The notes under the pieces were generated by a model. The model was given only the letters and a program-made list of their open reading frames with translations, did no database searches and was not told where the DNA came from. From Ruminococcus hominis (GTDB lineage Bacteria; Bacillota; Clostridia; Lachnospirales; Lachnospiraceae), in contig NZ_JACOPE010000001.1 of the NCBI RefSeq assembly GCF_014287355.1, positions 310,001-374,000 on the forward strand: DNA of 64,000 nt, read 5' to 3'. The position numbers were made by a program, and so were the translations under genes. Below, piece by piece: positions 16,853 to 23,803 of this stretch (position 1 is the stretch's first letter; the number at the start of each line of letters is the position of its first letter).

Positions 16853-17710
16853 ATGAAAATAGCAGGAATCGGCGATAATGTAATAGATCGTTATATGAAT
16901 ATGGGGATTATGTTCCCAGGTGGGAATGCAGTTAACGTTGCTGCTCATGCAGCACTTCTTGGCGCAGAGGCTGCATATGTAGGAAGCATCGGAGCAGACA
17001 GAGAAGGGAAAATATTGAAAAATGCTTTGGAAAGTTTAGGAGTAGATTTATCTCAATGTATCTTTGATCCGGAAGCAACAACAAAAAAATGTGATGTGAA
17101 TGTAATTGATGGTGAAAGACATTATATAGGATGTGATTTGGGGACAAAATGGGCACATACAACGACAATTCGTACAGAAGAGGTGGAATATCTAAAAACT
17201 TTTGACGTGATCCATACAAGTTGTAATGCCAAATTGCATGAAGATGTATATAAATTAAAAGATTTAACAGGAATGGTGACCTTTGATTTTTCAGTAAAAG
17301 ATAAATATCGTACAGAAGAGTTTTTAAATATGACATGTCCATACTTGGAATTGGGACAATTTTCCTGCGACCATATGGAAGAACCAGAAATACAGGAACT
17401 ATTAAAAAAAGTTTATGCGCATGGGTGCAAAAATGTAATTGCGACTATGGGTGGCCGTGGACAGATTTTTTACAATGGAAGCGAATTTATAAAAGGAAAA
17501 GTCTATTTTGTAGAACCTGTTGACACAATGGGAGCAGGTGATTCTTATCTTGCGGCATTGATTGTATCTTTGCTGAAAAAAGGATGGAAAAAGGGCGTTG
17601 TTTTGCAGGCAGATGTGATCAAGGCAGCCATGGATGATGCAGCACATTATTCATCAGACAACTGCTTGCGAGAGGGTGGCTTTGGGTTTAAAAATCAGAT
17701 TGAGGAATAG
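16853..17710 (+). CDS. PfkB-family kinase, fructoselysine 6-kinase (FrlD)-like
   Basis: 285 residues of the ribokinase fold. IGDNVIDRY at the start and FPGGNAVNVAAHAALLG (about residue 23) match the opening of FrlD. The catalytic VDTMGAGDSYLAAL (about 223) has the family Asp base. Next to FrlB-like genes it should phosphorylate an Amadori compound at C6. That is odd beside a PTS, which already phosphorylates during uptake. It may serve a substrate entering by another route or one freed inside the cell. Starts only 15 bases after the internal terminator. Confidence 0.85.
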   Translation: MKIAGIGDNVIDRYMNMGIMFPGGNAVNVAAHAALLGAEAAYVGSIGADREGKILKNALESLGVDLSQCIFDPEATTKKCDVNVIDGERHYIGCDLGTKWAHTTTIRTEEVEYLKTFDVIHTSCNAKLHEDVYKLKDLTGMVTFDFSVKDKYRTEEFLNMTCPYLELGQFSCDHMEEPEIQELLKKVYAHGCKNVIATMGGRGQIFYNGSEFIKGKVYFVEPVDTMGAGDSYLAALIVSLLKKGWKKGVVLQADVIKAAMDDAAHYSSDNCLREGGFGFKNQIEE

Positions 17711-17712
17711 AA

Positions 17713-18357
17713 ATGAAATATATTATTTTTGATTTAGATGGAACATTGAGTCGAACAGATAAATTTATGATTCCATCAATTGAATTGGCAATGGAAAAAA
17801 TGAATATACCAGTTTGGACAGAAGATGCTATTCGCTGCACGATAGGTGAACCGGTAGAAGTGACCAATCTCAAATTTTTTGGACAGAAAAAAAGCGAAGA
17901 AGCGGATAATTTCTGGAAATTAGTATCTGGTTATTATAGAACAATATTTCATAATTCTGTTGAGGAATATGAAGGTGTAGGAGATATGCTGGATTCTCTT
18001 CATGAAAGAGGATATAAAACAGCAGTATGCTCAAACGCCGATGAAGAGTATATAGAAGAGGTATTGGACAAACTTGATTTGCGTGAAAAAATAGATCGAG
18101 TAAGACCTATTATTCCAGGAAAAGGAAAAGTGGAATCATTAGCCCGTTTTTTACAGGATGAAAATCCAGAGTTCGCAATATTAGTAGGTGACAGGTGTTA
18201 TGACTTTGAAGCAGCGCAGGCAAATCGTATTTTGTTTGTTGCCTGTAAATATGGATGTGGAACAGAGGAAGAGCTGAAAATGGCAGATTATTCCATAAAT
18301 GAGCCACGGGAACTATTGGATATTTTGAATGAAATAAAAAAATTTTTAAAAAATTAA
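17713..18357 (+). CDS. HAD-family hydrolase (phosphoglycolate phosphatase-like)
   Basis: 214 residues; motif I is IIFDLDGTLSRT (Asp nucleophile at residue 7), motif II includes AVCSNAD (about 99), motif III the Lys in PGKGKVE and motif IV is LVGDRCYDFEAA (about 159). A helical cap follows motif I, the class used on small phosphate esters. It begins 2 bases after the kinase stop, so it is translated with it. It may remove toxic phosphorylated side products of the pathway. Confidence 0.88.
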   Translation: MKYIIFDLDGTLSRTDKFMIPSIELAMEKMNIPVWTEDAIRCTIGEPVEVTNLKFFGQKKSEEADNFWKLVSGYYRTIFHNSVEEYEGVGDMLDSLHERGYKTAVCSNADEEYIEEVLDKLDLREKIDRVRPIIPGKGKVESLARFLQDENPEFAILVGDRCYDFEAAQANRILFVACKYGCGTEEELKMADYSINEPRELLDILNEIKKFLKN

Positions 18358-18366
18358 AAAAACCAC

Positions 18367-18402
18367 TTTACATATAATGTTATATGATGTATTATTACAT
18401 CA
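18367..18402 (+). promoter_or_regulatory. Promoter and operator before second deglycase
   Basis: TTTACA (18367-18372), 17 bases, TATTAT (18390-18395). Overlapping the -10 are the shared word ATGTTATATG (18377-18386) and the palindrome TGATGTATTATTACATCA (18385-18402). This is the most symmetric copy of the locus operator. Confidence 0.75.
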
Positions 18403-18441
18403 ACGAACAAGATAACACTTAAATTTAAGGAGGAAAATAAG

Positions 18442-19455
18442 ATGTTTAATTTTGATGTACCACGTTACGAAAAAGTTGTAGGAGATGCAATTGCATTAAG
18501 ACCACAGATTGAGAAAGCAGTTGATGAGATTTGCCAGGAGGGGTATTCAAACATTTTCTTTATTGGATGCGGCGGAACTTATGCACATTCACTTCCAATG
18601 AAATATTGGTTTGATACAACTTCAGAGATTGAAACACACTCAGTAATTGCAGCAGAATTCATGGTATCAGGACATAAGAGATTCACAAAAGATTCAGTAT
18701 GTGTATTCTCTACAAGAAGTGGAAATACAAAAGAGATTGTAGCAGCAATCAAATATTGTAAAGAGGCAGGAGCAAGAACTCTGGTATATGTATCAAATGA
18801 TAATACACCAGCTTGTGAATATGCAGATTATAAGTTCTTCAGTTTCGCAGAAGATGATTGCCTGTGTGAAGCAATTTATACATATATGATTACATTACTG
18901 GCAAGATTCAAAAAGAATGCAGGAGAATTTGATAAATATGATGAGTTTGTAGAGCAGTACAGCAAGATTGTTCCATATCTCTTGAAAGCAAAAGAGCAGT
19001 ATGAAGATAGATGTGCAAAAATGGCAGTAGAACATAAAGATACAGATTATCATATGGTAATCGGATCTGGAATGCTTTGGGGAGAAGCTTACGACTATGC
19101 AATGTGTATCCTCGAAGAGATGCAGTGGATTAAAACAAAATCTATCCATGCAGCAGAATATTTCCATGGAACACTGGAACTTGTAGAAGAAGATACAAGC
19201 TTAATCCTCTTCTACGGAGAAGATGAGACAAGACCATTAATGGATCGTGTTAAAAACTTCTCTGAGAAAGTAACAAAAGTTATTAATATTTTTGATACAA
19301 AAGAAGTTGAACTTCCATTTACAGATGCTGAATACAGAAAAATTGTTTCTCCAATGATCATGTATGCAATTACAGAAAGATTAAGTTGCCATCTTGAAAA
19401 AGAGAGAAATCATCCACTTACAACTAGAAGATACTATCGTCAGATGGAATATTAA
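18442..19455 (+). CDS. SIS-domain deglycase, FrlB/GfrE-F-like (2)
   Basis: 337 residues, two SIS domains (about 35-165 and 195-330). Key segments are FFIGCGGTYAHSLP (about residue 37), STRSGNTKEIVAA (about 93) and IHAAEYFHGTLELVEE (about 233). It ends RRYYRQMEY like FrlB. It is a diverged paralogue of the 15.8 kb gene with its own promoter and operator and its own terminator. Two deglycases in one locus is the GfrE/GfrF pattern, where one splits glucoselysine 6-phosphate and the other fructoselysine 6-phosphate. I cannot assign which is which. Confidence 0.85.
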   Translation: MFNFDVPRYEKVVGDAIALRPQIEKAVDEICQEGYSNIFFIGCGGTYAHSLPMKYWFDTTSEIETHSVIAAEFMVSGHKRFTKDSVCVFSTRSGNTKEIVAAIKYCKEAGARTLVYVSNDNTPACEYADYKFFSFAEDDCLCEAIYTYMITLLARFKKNAGEFDKYDEFVEQYSKIVPYLLKAKEQYEDRCAKMAVEHKDTDYHMVIGSGMLWGEAYDYAMCILEEMQWIKTKSIHAAEYFHGTLELVEEDTSLILFYGEDETRPLMDRVKNFSEKVTKVINIFDTKEVELPFTDAEYRKIVSPMIMYAITERLSCHLEKERNHPLTTRRYYRQMEY

Positions 19456-19472
19456 TAAATAGAAAACAAGCG

Positions 19473-19503
19473 AAAGGGAGGCAGGGGGATCTGCTTCCCT
19501 TTT
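19473..19503 (+). terminator. Terminator after second deglycase
   Basis: AAAGGGAGGCAG pairs with CTGCTTCCCTTT (one wobble), loop GGGGAT, then TT. The T-run is short. Confidence 0.7.
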
Positions 19504-19526
19504 GTAATATGAGGAAGGTGAACATA

Positions 19527-20486
19527 ATGAAAAAAATAGGAGTACTTACTAGTGGTGGAGATGCTCCGGGAATGAACGCGGCAATTCGTGCGGTTGTAAA
19601 AACGGCAATTGCAAATGGAATTCAACCGATAGGGTTTATTAAAGGATATAATGGGATTCTTGAAAAAAATTATCATGTTATGGACAGAGAAAGCGTTTCG
19701 GGAATAATCCATTCGGGAGGAACTATTTTAAAAACAGCAAGATGTATGGAGTTTTATGAAGCTGCATATCGCGAAAAAGCATTTCAAAATGCAAAAGAAA
19801 TTGGATTAGATGGATTGGTCGTAATAGGAGGAGATGGTTCATATCGAGGAGCAGGATATTTGTCAGAATTAGGTTTGCCATGTATTGGGGTTCCAGGAAC
19901 AATAGATAATGATATTGCTTCAACAGAATATACAATTGGATATGATACAGCAATGAATACTGTAGTAGAATGTGTAGACAAATTAAATGATACGTGTCAG
20001 TCACATGAACGGTGTAGCGTAGTCGAAGTGATGGGAAGACATGCAGGACATATTGCATTAAATACAGGTATTGCAACAGGAGCTGTTCAGATTATCACAG
20101 AAGAGATTCCTACCCCAATTGATGAAGTTGTAGAAAATATCAAAAAAATTCGTGAGTCAGGAAAAGACCATTTTATTGTTATTGTTTCAGAAGGGTACGG
20201 AAACCCTGTAGAAATAGCCACGCAGATTCAGGAAAAAACAGGAATTGATAGTCGTGCCACAATATTAGGACATGTTCAAAGAGGTGGAAATCCGACATTG
20301 AAAGATAGGGTAAATGCAACTCGCATGGGATATTATGCAGTGAAGCTTCTTGAAGAGGGCAAAACCAATCGTGTAGTTGCTTTGCAACAGGGAAATCTAG
20401 TAGATTATGATATCCAAGAAGCTCTGAAGATGAAGAAACCATTGGATATGGATTTATATAATATGATGATGGAAATTAGCTTTTAA
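19527..20486 (+). CDS. pfkA: 6-phosphofructokinase
   Basis: ATG at 19527 gives 319 residues, the normal length; an upstream in-frame ATG (19509) overlaps the ribosome site AGGAAGGTG. The ATP-binding GVLTSGGDAPGMNAA (residues 5-19), GGDGSYRGA (about 102), catalytic TIDNDI (about 125) and MGRHAGHIAL are all present. It makes fructose 1,6-bisphosphate from fructose 6-phosphate. Its placement with NagB and deglycases suggests a dedicated copy that pulls sugar-amine carbon into glycolysis, though it could be the only PfkA of the cell. Confidence 0.95.
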   Translation: MKKIGVLTSGGDAPGMNAAIRAVVKTAIANGIQPIGFIKGYNGILEKNYHVMDRESVSGIIHSGGTILKTARCMEFYEAAYREKAFQNAKEIGLDGLVVIGGDGSYRGAGYLSELGLPCIGVPGTIDNDIASTEYTIGYDTAMNTVVECVDKLNDTCQSHERCSVVEVMGRHAGHIALNTGIATGAVQIITEEIPTPIDEVVENIKKIRESGKDHFIVIVSEGYGNPVEIATQIQEKTGIDSRATILGHVQRGGNPTLKDRVNATRMGYYAVKLLEEGKTNRVVALQQGNLVDYDIQEALKMKKPLDMDLYNMMMEISF

Positions 20487-20521
20487 GAAACATAATAAAT
20501 TGAATTTTGGAGAGATATAGA

Positions 20522-21337
20522 ATGAAATATAAAGTTCTTGTTCTTGATTTAGATGGAACATTAACAAATTCAAAGAAAAAAATTACAGATTATACTAAGA
20601 AAATATTATTAAATTTACAAAAAAAAGGAGTACATATTGTACTTGCTTCAGGTCGTCCAGAATATGGAATCTGGCCGTTAGCAAGAGAGTTAGAATTAGA
20701 AAAATATGGTGGCTATATTCTAGCGTTTAATGGAGGAAAGATTGTAGAGTGCAGTACAAAAAAAACAATATTTGAACGAACAATAGAATATTCGTATGTT
20801 CAAGAAATTTATGAGCAGGTAAAGGATAAAAAAGTAGCACTTCTCACATATGAAAATGATTCGTTGATAACAGAAACGCCGAAAGATTTTTATGTAGAAA
20901 AAGAATCTTTTATTAATAAGATGAAAATAAAAGGGGTAGAAGATTTTATACAATATATTTCCTTCCCAATTACAAAATGTCTTATTACAGGTGATGGAAC
21001 ATATTTAGAAAGATTAGAGAAAAAATTACAAGAATATTTTAAAGATGAGTTAAGTATATATCGATCCGAACCATTTTTCCTGGAAATTATGCCACCTTTA
21101 ATTGATAAAGCAAAATCTTTAGAAAAACTCTTGCGATATCTGGATTGTTCTCGAAAAGAGATGGTAGCATGTGGAGATGGGCTAAATGATCTTACGATGA
21201 TTGAATATGCAGGAATAGGTGTGGCAATGGATAATGCACAACCAGTGCTAAAAGAAAAATCTGATTTTGTTACACTTTCGAATGATCAAGATGGTGTTGC
21301 TGAGGCCGTAAAACATTTTTGGAAAGAAATCGCATGA
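20522..21337 (+). CDS. Cof-type HAD-IIB family hydrolase
   Basis: About 271 residues from ATG 20522 (GGAG 10 bases upstream). Motifs: LVLDLDGTLTNSKK (nucleophile Asp10), VLASGRP (about 42), Lys in DKAKSLEKLL, and ACGDGLNDLTMIEYAG (about 218). The large cap domain between motifs II and III defines the Cof/IIB class, which acts on sugar phosphates and related esters. Codon use is more AT-rich than the neighbours. Cotranscribed with pfkA (35 bases upstream) and nagB (18 bases downstream). Confidence 0.9.
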   Translation: MKYKVLVLDLDGTLTNSKKKITDYTKKILLNLQKKGVHIVLASGRPEYGIWPLARELELEKYGGYILAFNGGKIVECSTKKTIFERTIEYSYVQEIYEQVKDKKVALLTYENDSLITETPKDFYVEKESFINKMKIKGVEDFIQYISFPITKCLITGDGTYLERLEKKLQEYFKDELSIYRSEPFFLEIMPPLIDKAKSLEKLLRYLDCSRKEMVACGDGLNDLTMIEYAGIGVAMDNAQPVLKEKSDFVTLSNDQDGVAEAVKHFWKEIA

Positions 21338-21355
21338 AAATAAAGGAGACCAAAT

Positions 21356-22087
21356 ATGAGGATTATAGAAGCACAGGATTATAAAGATATGAGTAGAAAA
21401 GCAGCAAATGTTATTTCTGCACAAATGATATTAAAGCCGGAATCAGTCATAGGATTAGCAACAGGATCTACTCCGATAGGAGTTTATGACCAATTGACAG
21501 AATGGTATAAAAAAGGAGATTTAGATTTTTCGAAAATACATACAGTAAATTTGGATGAATATAAGGGGATTGATGCAGAAAATAAGCAGAGTTATCATTA
21601 CTTTATGAATCAGCATTTATTTTCGAGAGTAAATATTGAACTACAGAATACATTTGTGCCAGACGGAATGAATGAGAATCAAAATGAGGAATGTCAAAGA
21701 TATGAGAAACTAATTGCAGGTCTGGGTGGTGTTGATCTTCAGTTATTAGGGTTGGGACACAATGGTCATATTGGTTTTAATGAACCAGCTGAAGTTTTTG
21801 TAAAACAAACACACTGTGTTTCTTTATCAGAGAAAACAATTCAAGCAAATCAACGTTTTTTTGAATCAAAAGAACAGGTGCCGAAACAGGCATATACCAT
21901 GGGAATAGGAACAATTATGTCAGCTAGAAAAATTCTCATTATTATTAGTGGAGAAGATAAAGCGGAGGCAGTGAAAAAATCGTTTGGAGAGGAGATATCG
22001 CCACATGTACCGGCATCAATACTTCAATTACATCATGATGTAACAGTGATTGCAGATAAAGCAGCATTGAGTAAATTAGATATTTGA
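21356..22087 (+). CDS. nagB: Glucosamine-6-phosphate deaminase
   Basis: 243 residues, the short Firmicute form without the C-terminal allosteric extension of E. coli NagB. Active-site segments are GLATGSTPIGVY (about residue 37), NLDEYKGI (about 64) and LLGLGHNGHIGFNEP (about 131, containing the catalytic Asp/His region). Converts glucosamine 6-phosphate to fructose 6-phosphate and ammonia, feeding PfkA in the same operon. Suggests that an amino sugar is also handled by the locus. Confidence 0.95.
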   Translation: MRIIEAQDYKDMSRKAANVISAQMILKPESVIGLATGSTPIGVYDQLTEWYKKGDLDFSKIHTVNLDEYKGIDAENKQSYHYFMNQHLFSRVNIELQNTFVPDGMNENQNEECQRYEKLIAGLGGVDLQLLGLGHNGHIGFNEPAEVFVKQTHCVSLSEKTIQANQRFFESKEQVPKQAYTMGIGTIMSARKILIIISGEDKAEAVKKSFGEEISPHVPASILQLHHDVTVIADKAALSKLDI

Positions 22088-22137
22088 AAAAACCACCGGC
22101 AGAATCATTCGAAGAGAGATTCTGCCGGTGGTTTTTT
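22087..22137. terminator. Bidirectional terminator between nagB and AEC transporter
   Basis: A 20-bp stem (AAAAAACCACCGGCAGAATC and complement) with an 11-base loop. It gives T-runs on both strands and serves two convergent genes. Confidence 0.95.
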
Positions 22138-23080
22138 AAATTAATCTAAGTGTCTTTAAAATATATAGCCATCCGGTTACGGTAAAGGAACTAAACAATG
22201 TTGTCAGCATAACAACACTGGATGTTAATACACCCTCATGCCCCATATTACGAGACATGACATAGCAGGCAACAGTTGTTCCTGATCCGAGCATTACGAG
22301 TATTGCAAGTAATTCTTCGTTTCGAAATCCAAGCAAAATTGCAATCGGAAGAAATATGGCACAAAGTCCGATAAGTTTGATAAAAGTTGCGGTAATTGCA
22401 GGTTTTGCCTTGCCAAGAGCCTTGTGAATATCAAACATAGCTCCCATAGCCATTAACCCAAGCGGTGTTGCGGTAGCTCCAATGCTGGTTGCAGTCTTAT
22501 TTAAAATCTGTGGCATTGGTATTTTTAGTGCAGACCATACAAATCCGGCAATAATACCAAGAATAATCGGATTTGTGAGGATCCCGATTAGAGTCTTTTT
22601 CAAAACCTTCGAGTCCAGACCTTTTTGTTCCGGCTGGAAAAATGACAGGACAATAACTGCCATAATATTATAGAGAGGAACGCTTCCGATGATCATAAGC
22701 GGAGCCATACCGGTATTGCCGTATATATTTTGAATAAATGCAATACCGAGAATGGCGGCACTGCTTCGGTAAGACGCCTGAATAAACTCTCCCTGAATGG
22801 TTTTATCTTTCCAAAGAAGAGAAAGAAGCGCAACTAAAATAATGCTCAGCAGTGTTGCTATAAAACAGAAAAGAACGAATTTACCATTCCAGGCACTTTT
22901 AAAGTCAACTTTTGCCAAATCAGCAAACAGCATAACCGGGAGTGGGACACGAAATACAAAAGCATTCATTTTCGTGGCAAATTCTTCATCAATCCAGTTC
23001 AATTTTCGAAAAAATAGTCCCAGAACCATAAGTAAAAAGATTGGGACGGTAGCATTTAAGCTAAAAATTAAATTATCCAT
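22136..23080 (-). CDS. AEC-family transporter (auxin efflux carrier fold)
   Basis: 314 residues with about ten hydrophobic spans in two five-span halves. Segments such as FRVPLPVMLFADLAK (about 43), GILTNPIILGIIAGFVWS (about 167) and GSGTTVACYVMSRNMG near the C-terminus are typical of bacterial AEC carriers, which move organic acids such as malate. It is not part of the sugar-amine operon, being on the opposite strand. Its AGGAGG site (23090-23095) overlaps a perfect 15-bp hairpin, and a complex leader lies upstream, so expression is probably controlled after transcription starts. Confidence 0.9.
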   Translation of the reverse strand: MDNLIFSLNATVPIFLLMVLGLFFRKLNWIDEEFATKMNAFVFRVPLPVMLFADLAKVDFKSAWNGKFVLFCFIATLLSIILVALLSLLWKDKTIQGEFIQASYRSSAAILGIAFIQNIYGNTGMAPLMIIGSVPLYNIMAVIVLSFFQPEQKGLDSKVLKKTLIGILTNPIILGIIAGFVWSALKIPMPQILNKTATSIGATATPLGLMAMGAMFDIHKALGKAKPAITATFIKLIGLCAIFLPIAILLGFRNEELLAILVMLGSGTTVACYVMSRNMGHEGVLTSSVVMLTTLFSSFTVTGWLYILKTLRLI

Positions 23081-23089
23081 TTAAATAAG

Positions 23090-23128
23090 CCTCCTAAAAC
23101 ATATGCTTATCATAGCATATGTTTTAGG
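23090..23128 (-). promoter_or_regulatory. Hairpin overlapping the AEC gene ribosome site
   Basis: CCTAAAACATATGCT (23093-23107) pairs perfectly with 23114-23128, loop 6. On the minus-strand RNA the 3' arm ends in AGG of the AGGAGG ribosome site, so folding would hide part of it. No T-run follows, so it is not a terminator. It could alternatively be a DNA operator palindrome. Confidence 0.7.
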
Positions 23129-23167
23129 AAATGGCGTGTTTTTTGTATAAAACAAAATGTGGATATT

Positions 23168-23222
23168 AAAAAAGAACAAACTAAAATCCACTGCACTATC
23201 ATAATAATTGTAGTACAGTGGA
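23168..23222 (-). terminator. Terminator of the micro-ORF leader RNA
   Basis: TCCACTG pairs with CAGTGGA, extended by four pairs after a mismatch. On the minus strand it is followed by TTTTAGTTTGTTCTTTTTT. Confidence 0.75.
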
Positions 23223-23224
23223 CT

Positions 23225-23242
23225 TTAAATTATTTCATCCAT
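23225..23242 (-). CDS. Leader micro-ORF (MDEII)
   Basis: ATG at 23242 with AAGGAGGA 9 bases upstream, five codons, TAA at 23227-23225. A ribosome on the stop codon would cover the start of the terminator stem at 23222. Confidence 0.5.
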   Translation of the reverse strand: MDEII

Positions 23243-23632
23243 CGGATGTTGTCCTCCTTATTTATTTGATATCTATTTAAAACTATTATCTCAAATAGTA
23301 TTCTTATGGTATTTTATTTTAATTTCCCATTGGATTTTACCTCTTTCACGTATTTGGATATTCAGTTTTTATTTAGTATCCCATTGGATTCTACCTCTTT
23401 CGTTAAATTTGTATTCGAATATTTTATTTAACGTCCCATTGGATTTTACCTCTTTCATTAAATTAAATATTGTTTTTTATGTCTGTCCCATTGGACTTTA
23501 CCTCTCTTTCGTTAATATTGTGTCTGTTTTAAAATACTCTTTCTGGTGGTCCGTACCTCTTTCTTTAAATTTTATCTTTAAATAAGATTTATTTTCTTAG
23601 GAGGTTTTTGTTCTCCTTGTTTTGTTGTCTTT

Positions 23633-23661
23633 ATAATATCTCACTATGCTGAAAAAGTCAA
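23633..23661 (-). promoter_or_regulatory. Promoter of the micro-ORF leader RNA
   Basis: TTGACT, 17-base spacer, TATTAT on the minus strand; expected start near 23626. Confidence 0.75.
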
Positions 23662-23803
23662 TAGAAAATCAGAAAAAATATTAAAAATATTTAAATTAAC
23701 AGATAATTAAGAAGAAAAGTGGTAAAAAACAGATTAAAAAAACAAGGTGAAAATATGTTACAATTAGAATATGTAAGGAAATCGTTGCGAAAGGAGTCAG
23801 AAG

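Larger units (their letters stand above)
23168..23626 (-). ncRNA. Leader or small RNA with tandem ribosome-site/micro-ORF repeats
   Basis: A minus-strand transcript is framed by a strong promoter (TTGACT 23661-23656, 17 bases, TATTAT 23638-23633) and a terminator (23168-23222). It carries four near-identical 22-base units and one decayed unit, spaced 52-62 bases apart. Each intact unit has an AGAGGT ribosome site, 8 bases, then ATG GGA and a stop after one or two more codons: MGQT at 23491-23477, MGR at 23439-23428, MGY at 23384-23373, MGN at 23330-23319. A fifth ORF with a perfect AAGGAGGA site encodes MDEII (23242-23225) and stops 3 bases before the terminator stem. The AEC gene lies beyond. 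This can be a translation-sensing attenuator or a free RNA that titrates ribosomes or a protein. Confidence 0.7.

Noticed and set aside
23326..23572. CRISPR-like array (22-base repeats with 30-33 base spacers)
   Set aside because: The repeats are short, contain ribosome sites and start codons, the spacers are AT-rich leftovers, the first unit is degenerate and no cas gene is nearby.
23168..23620. Plus-strand anti-Shine-Dalgarno small RNA (CCTCTTTC motifs)
   Set aside because: The plus strand has neither a good promoter nor a T-run after the hairpin, while the minus strand has both.
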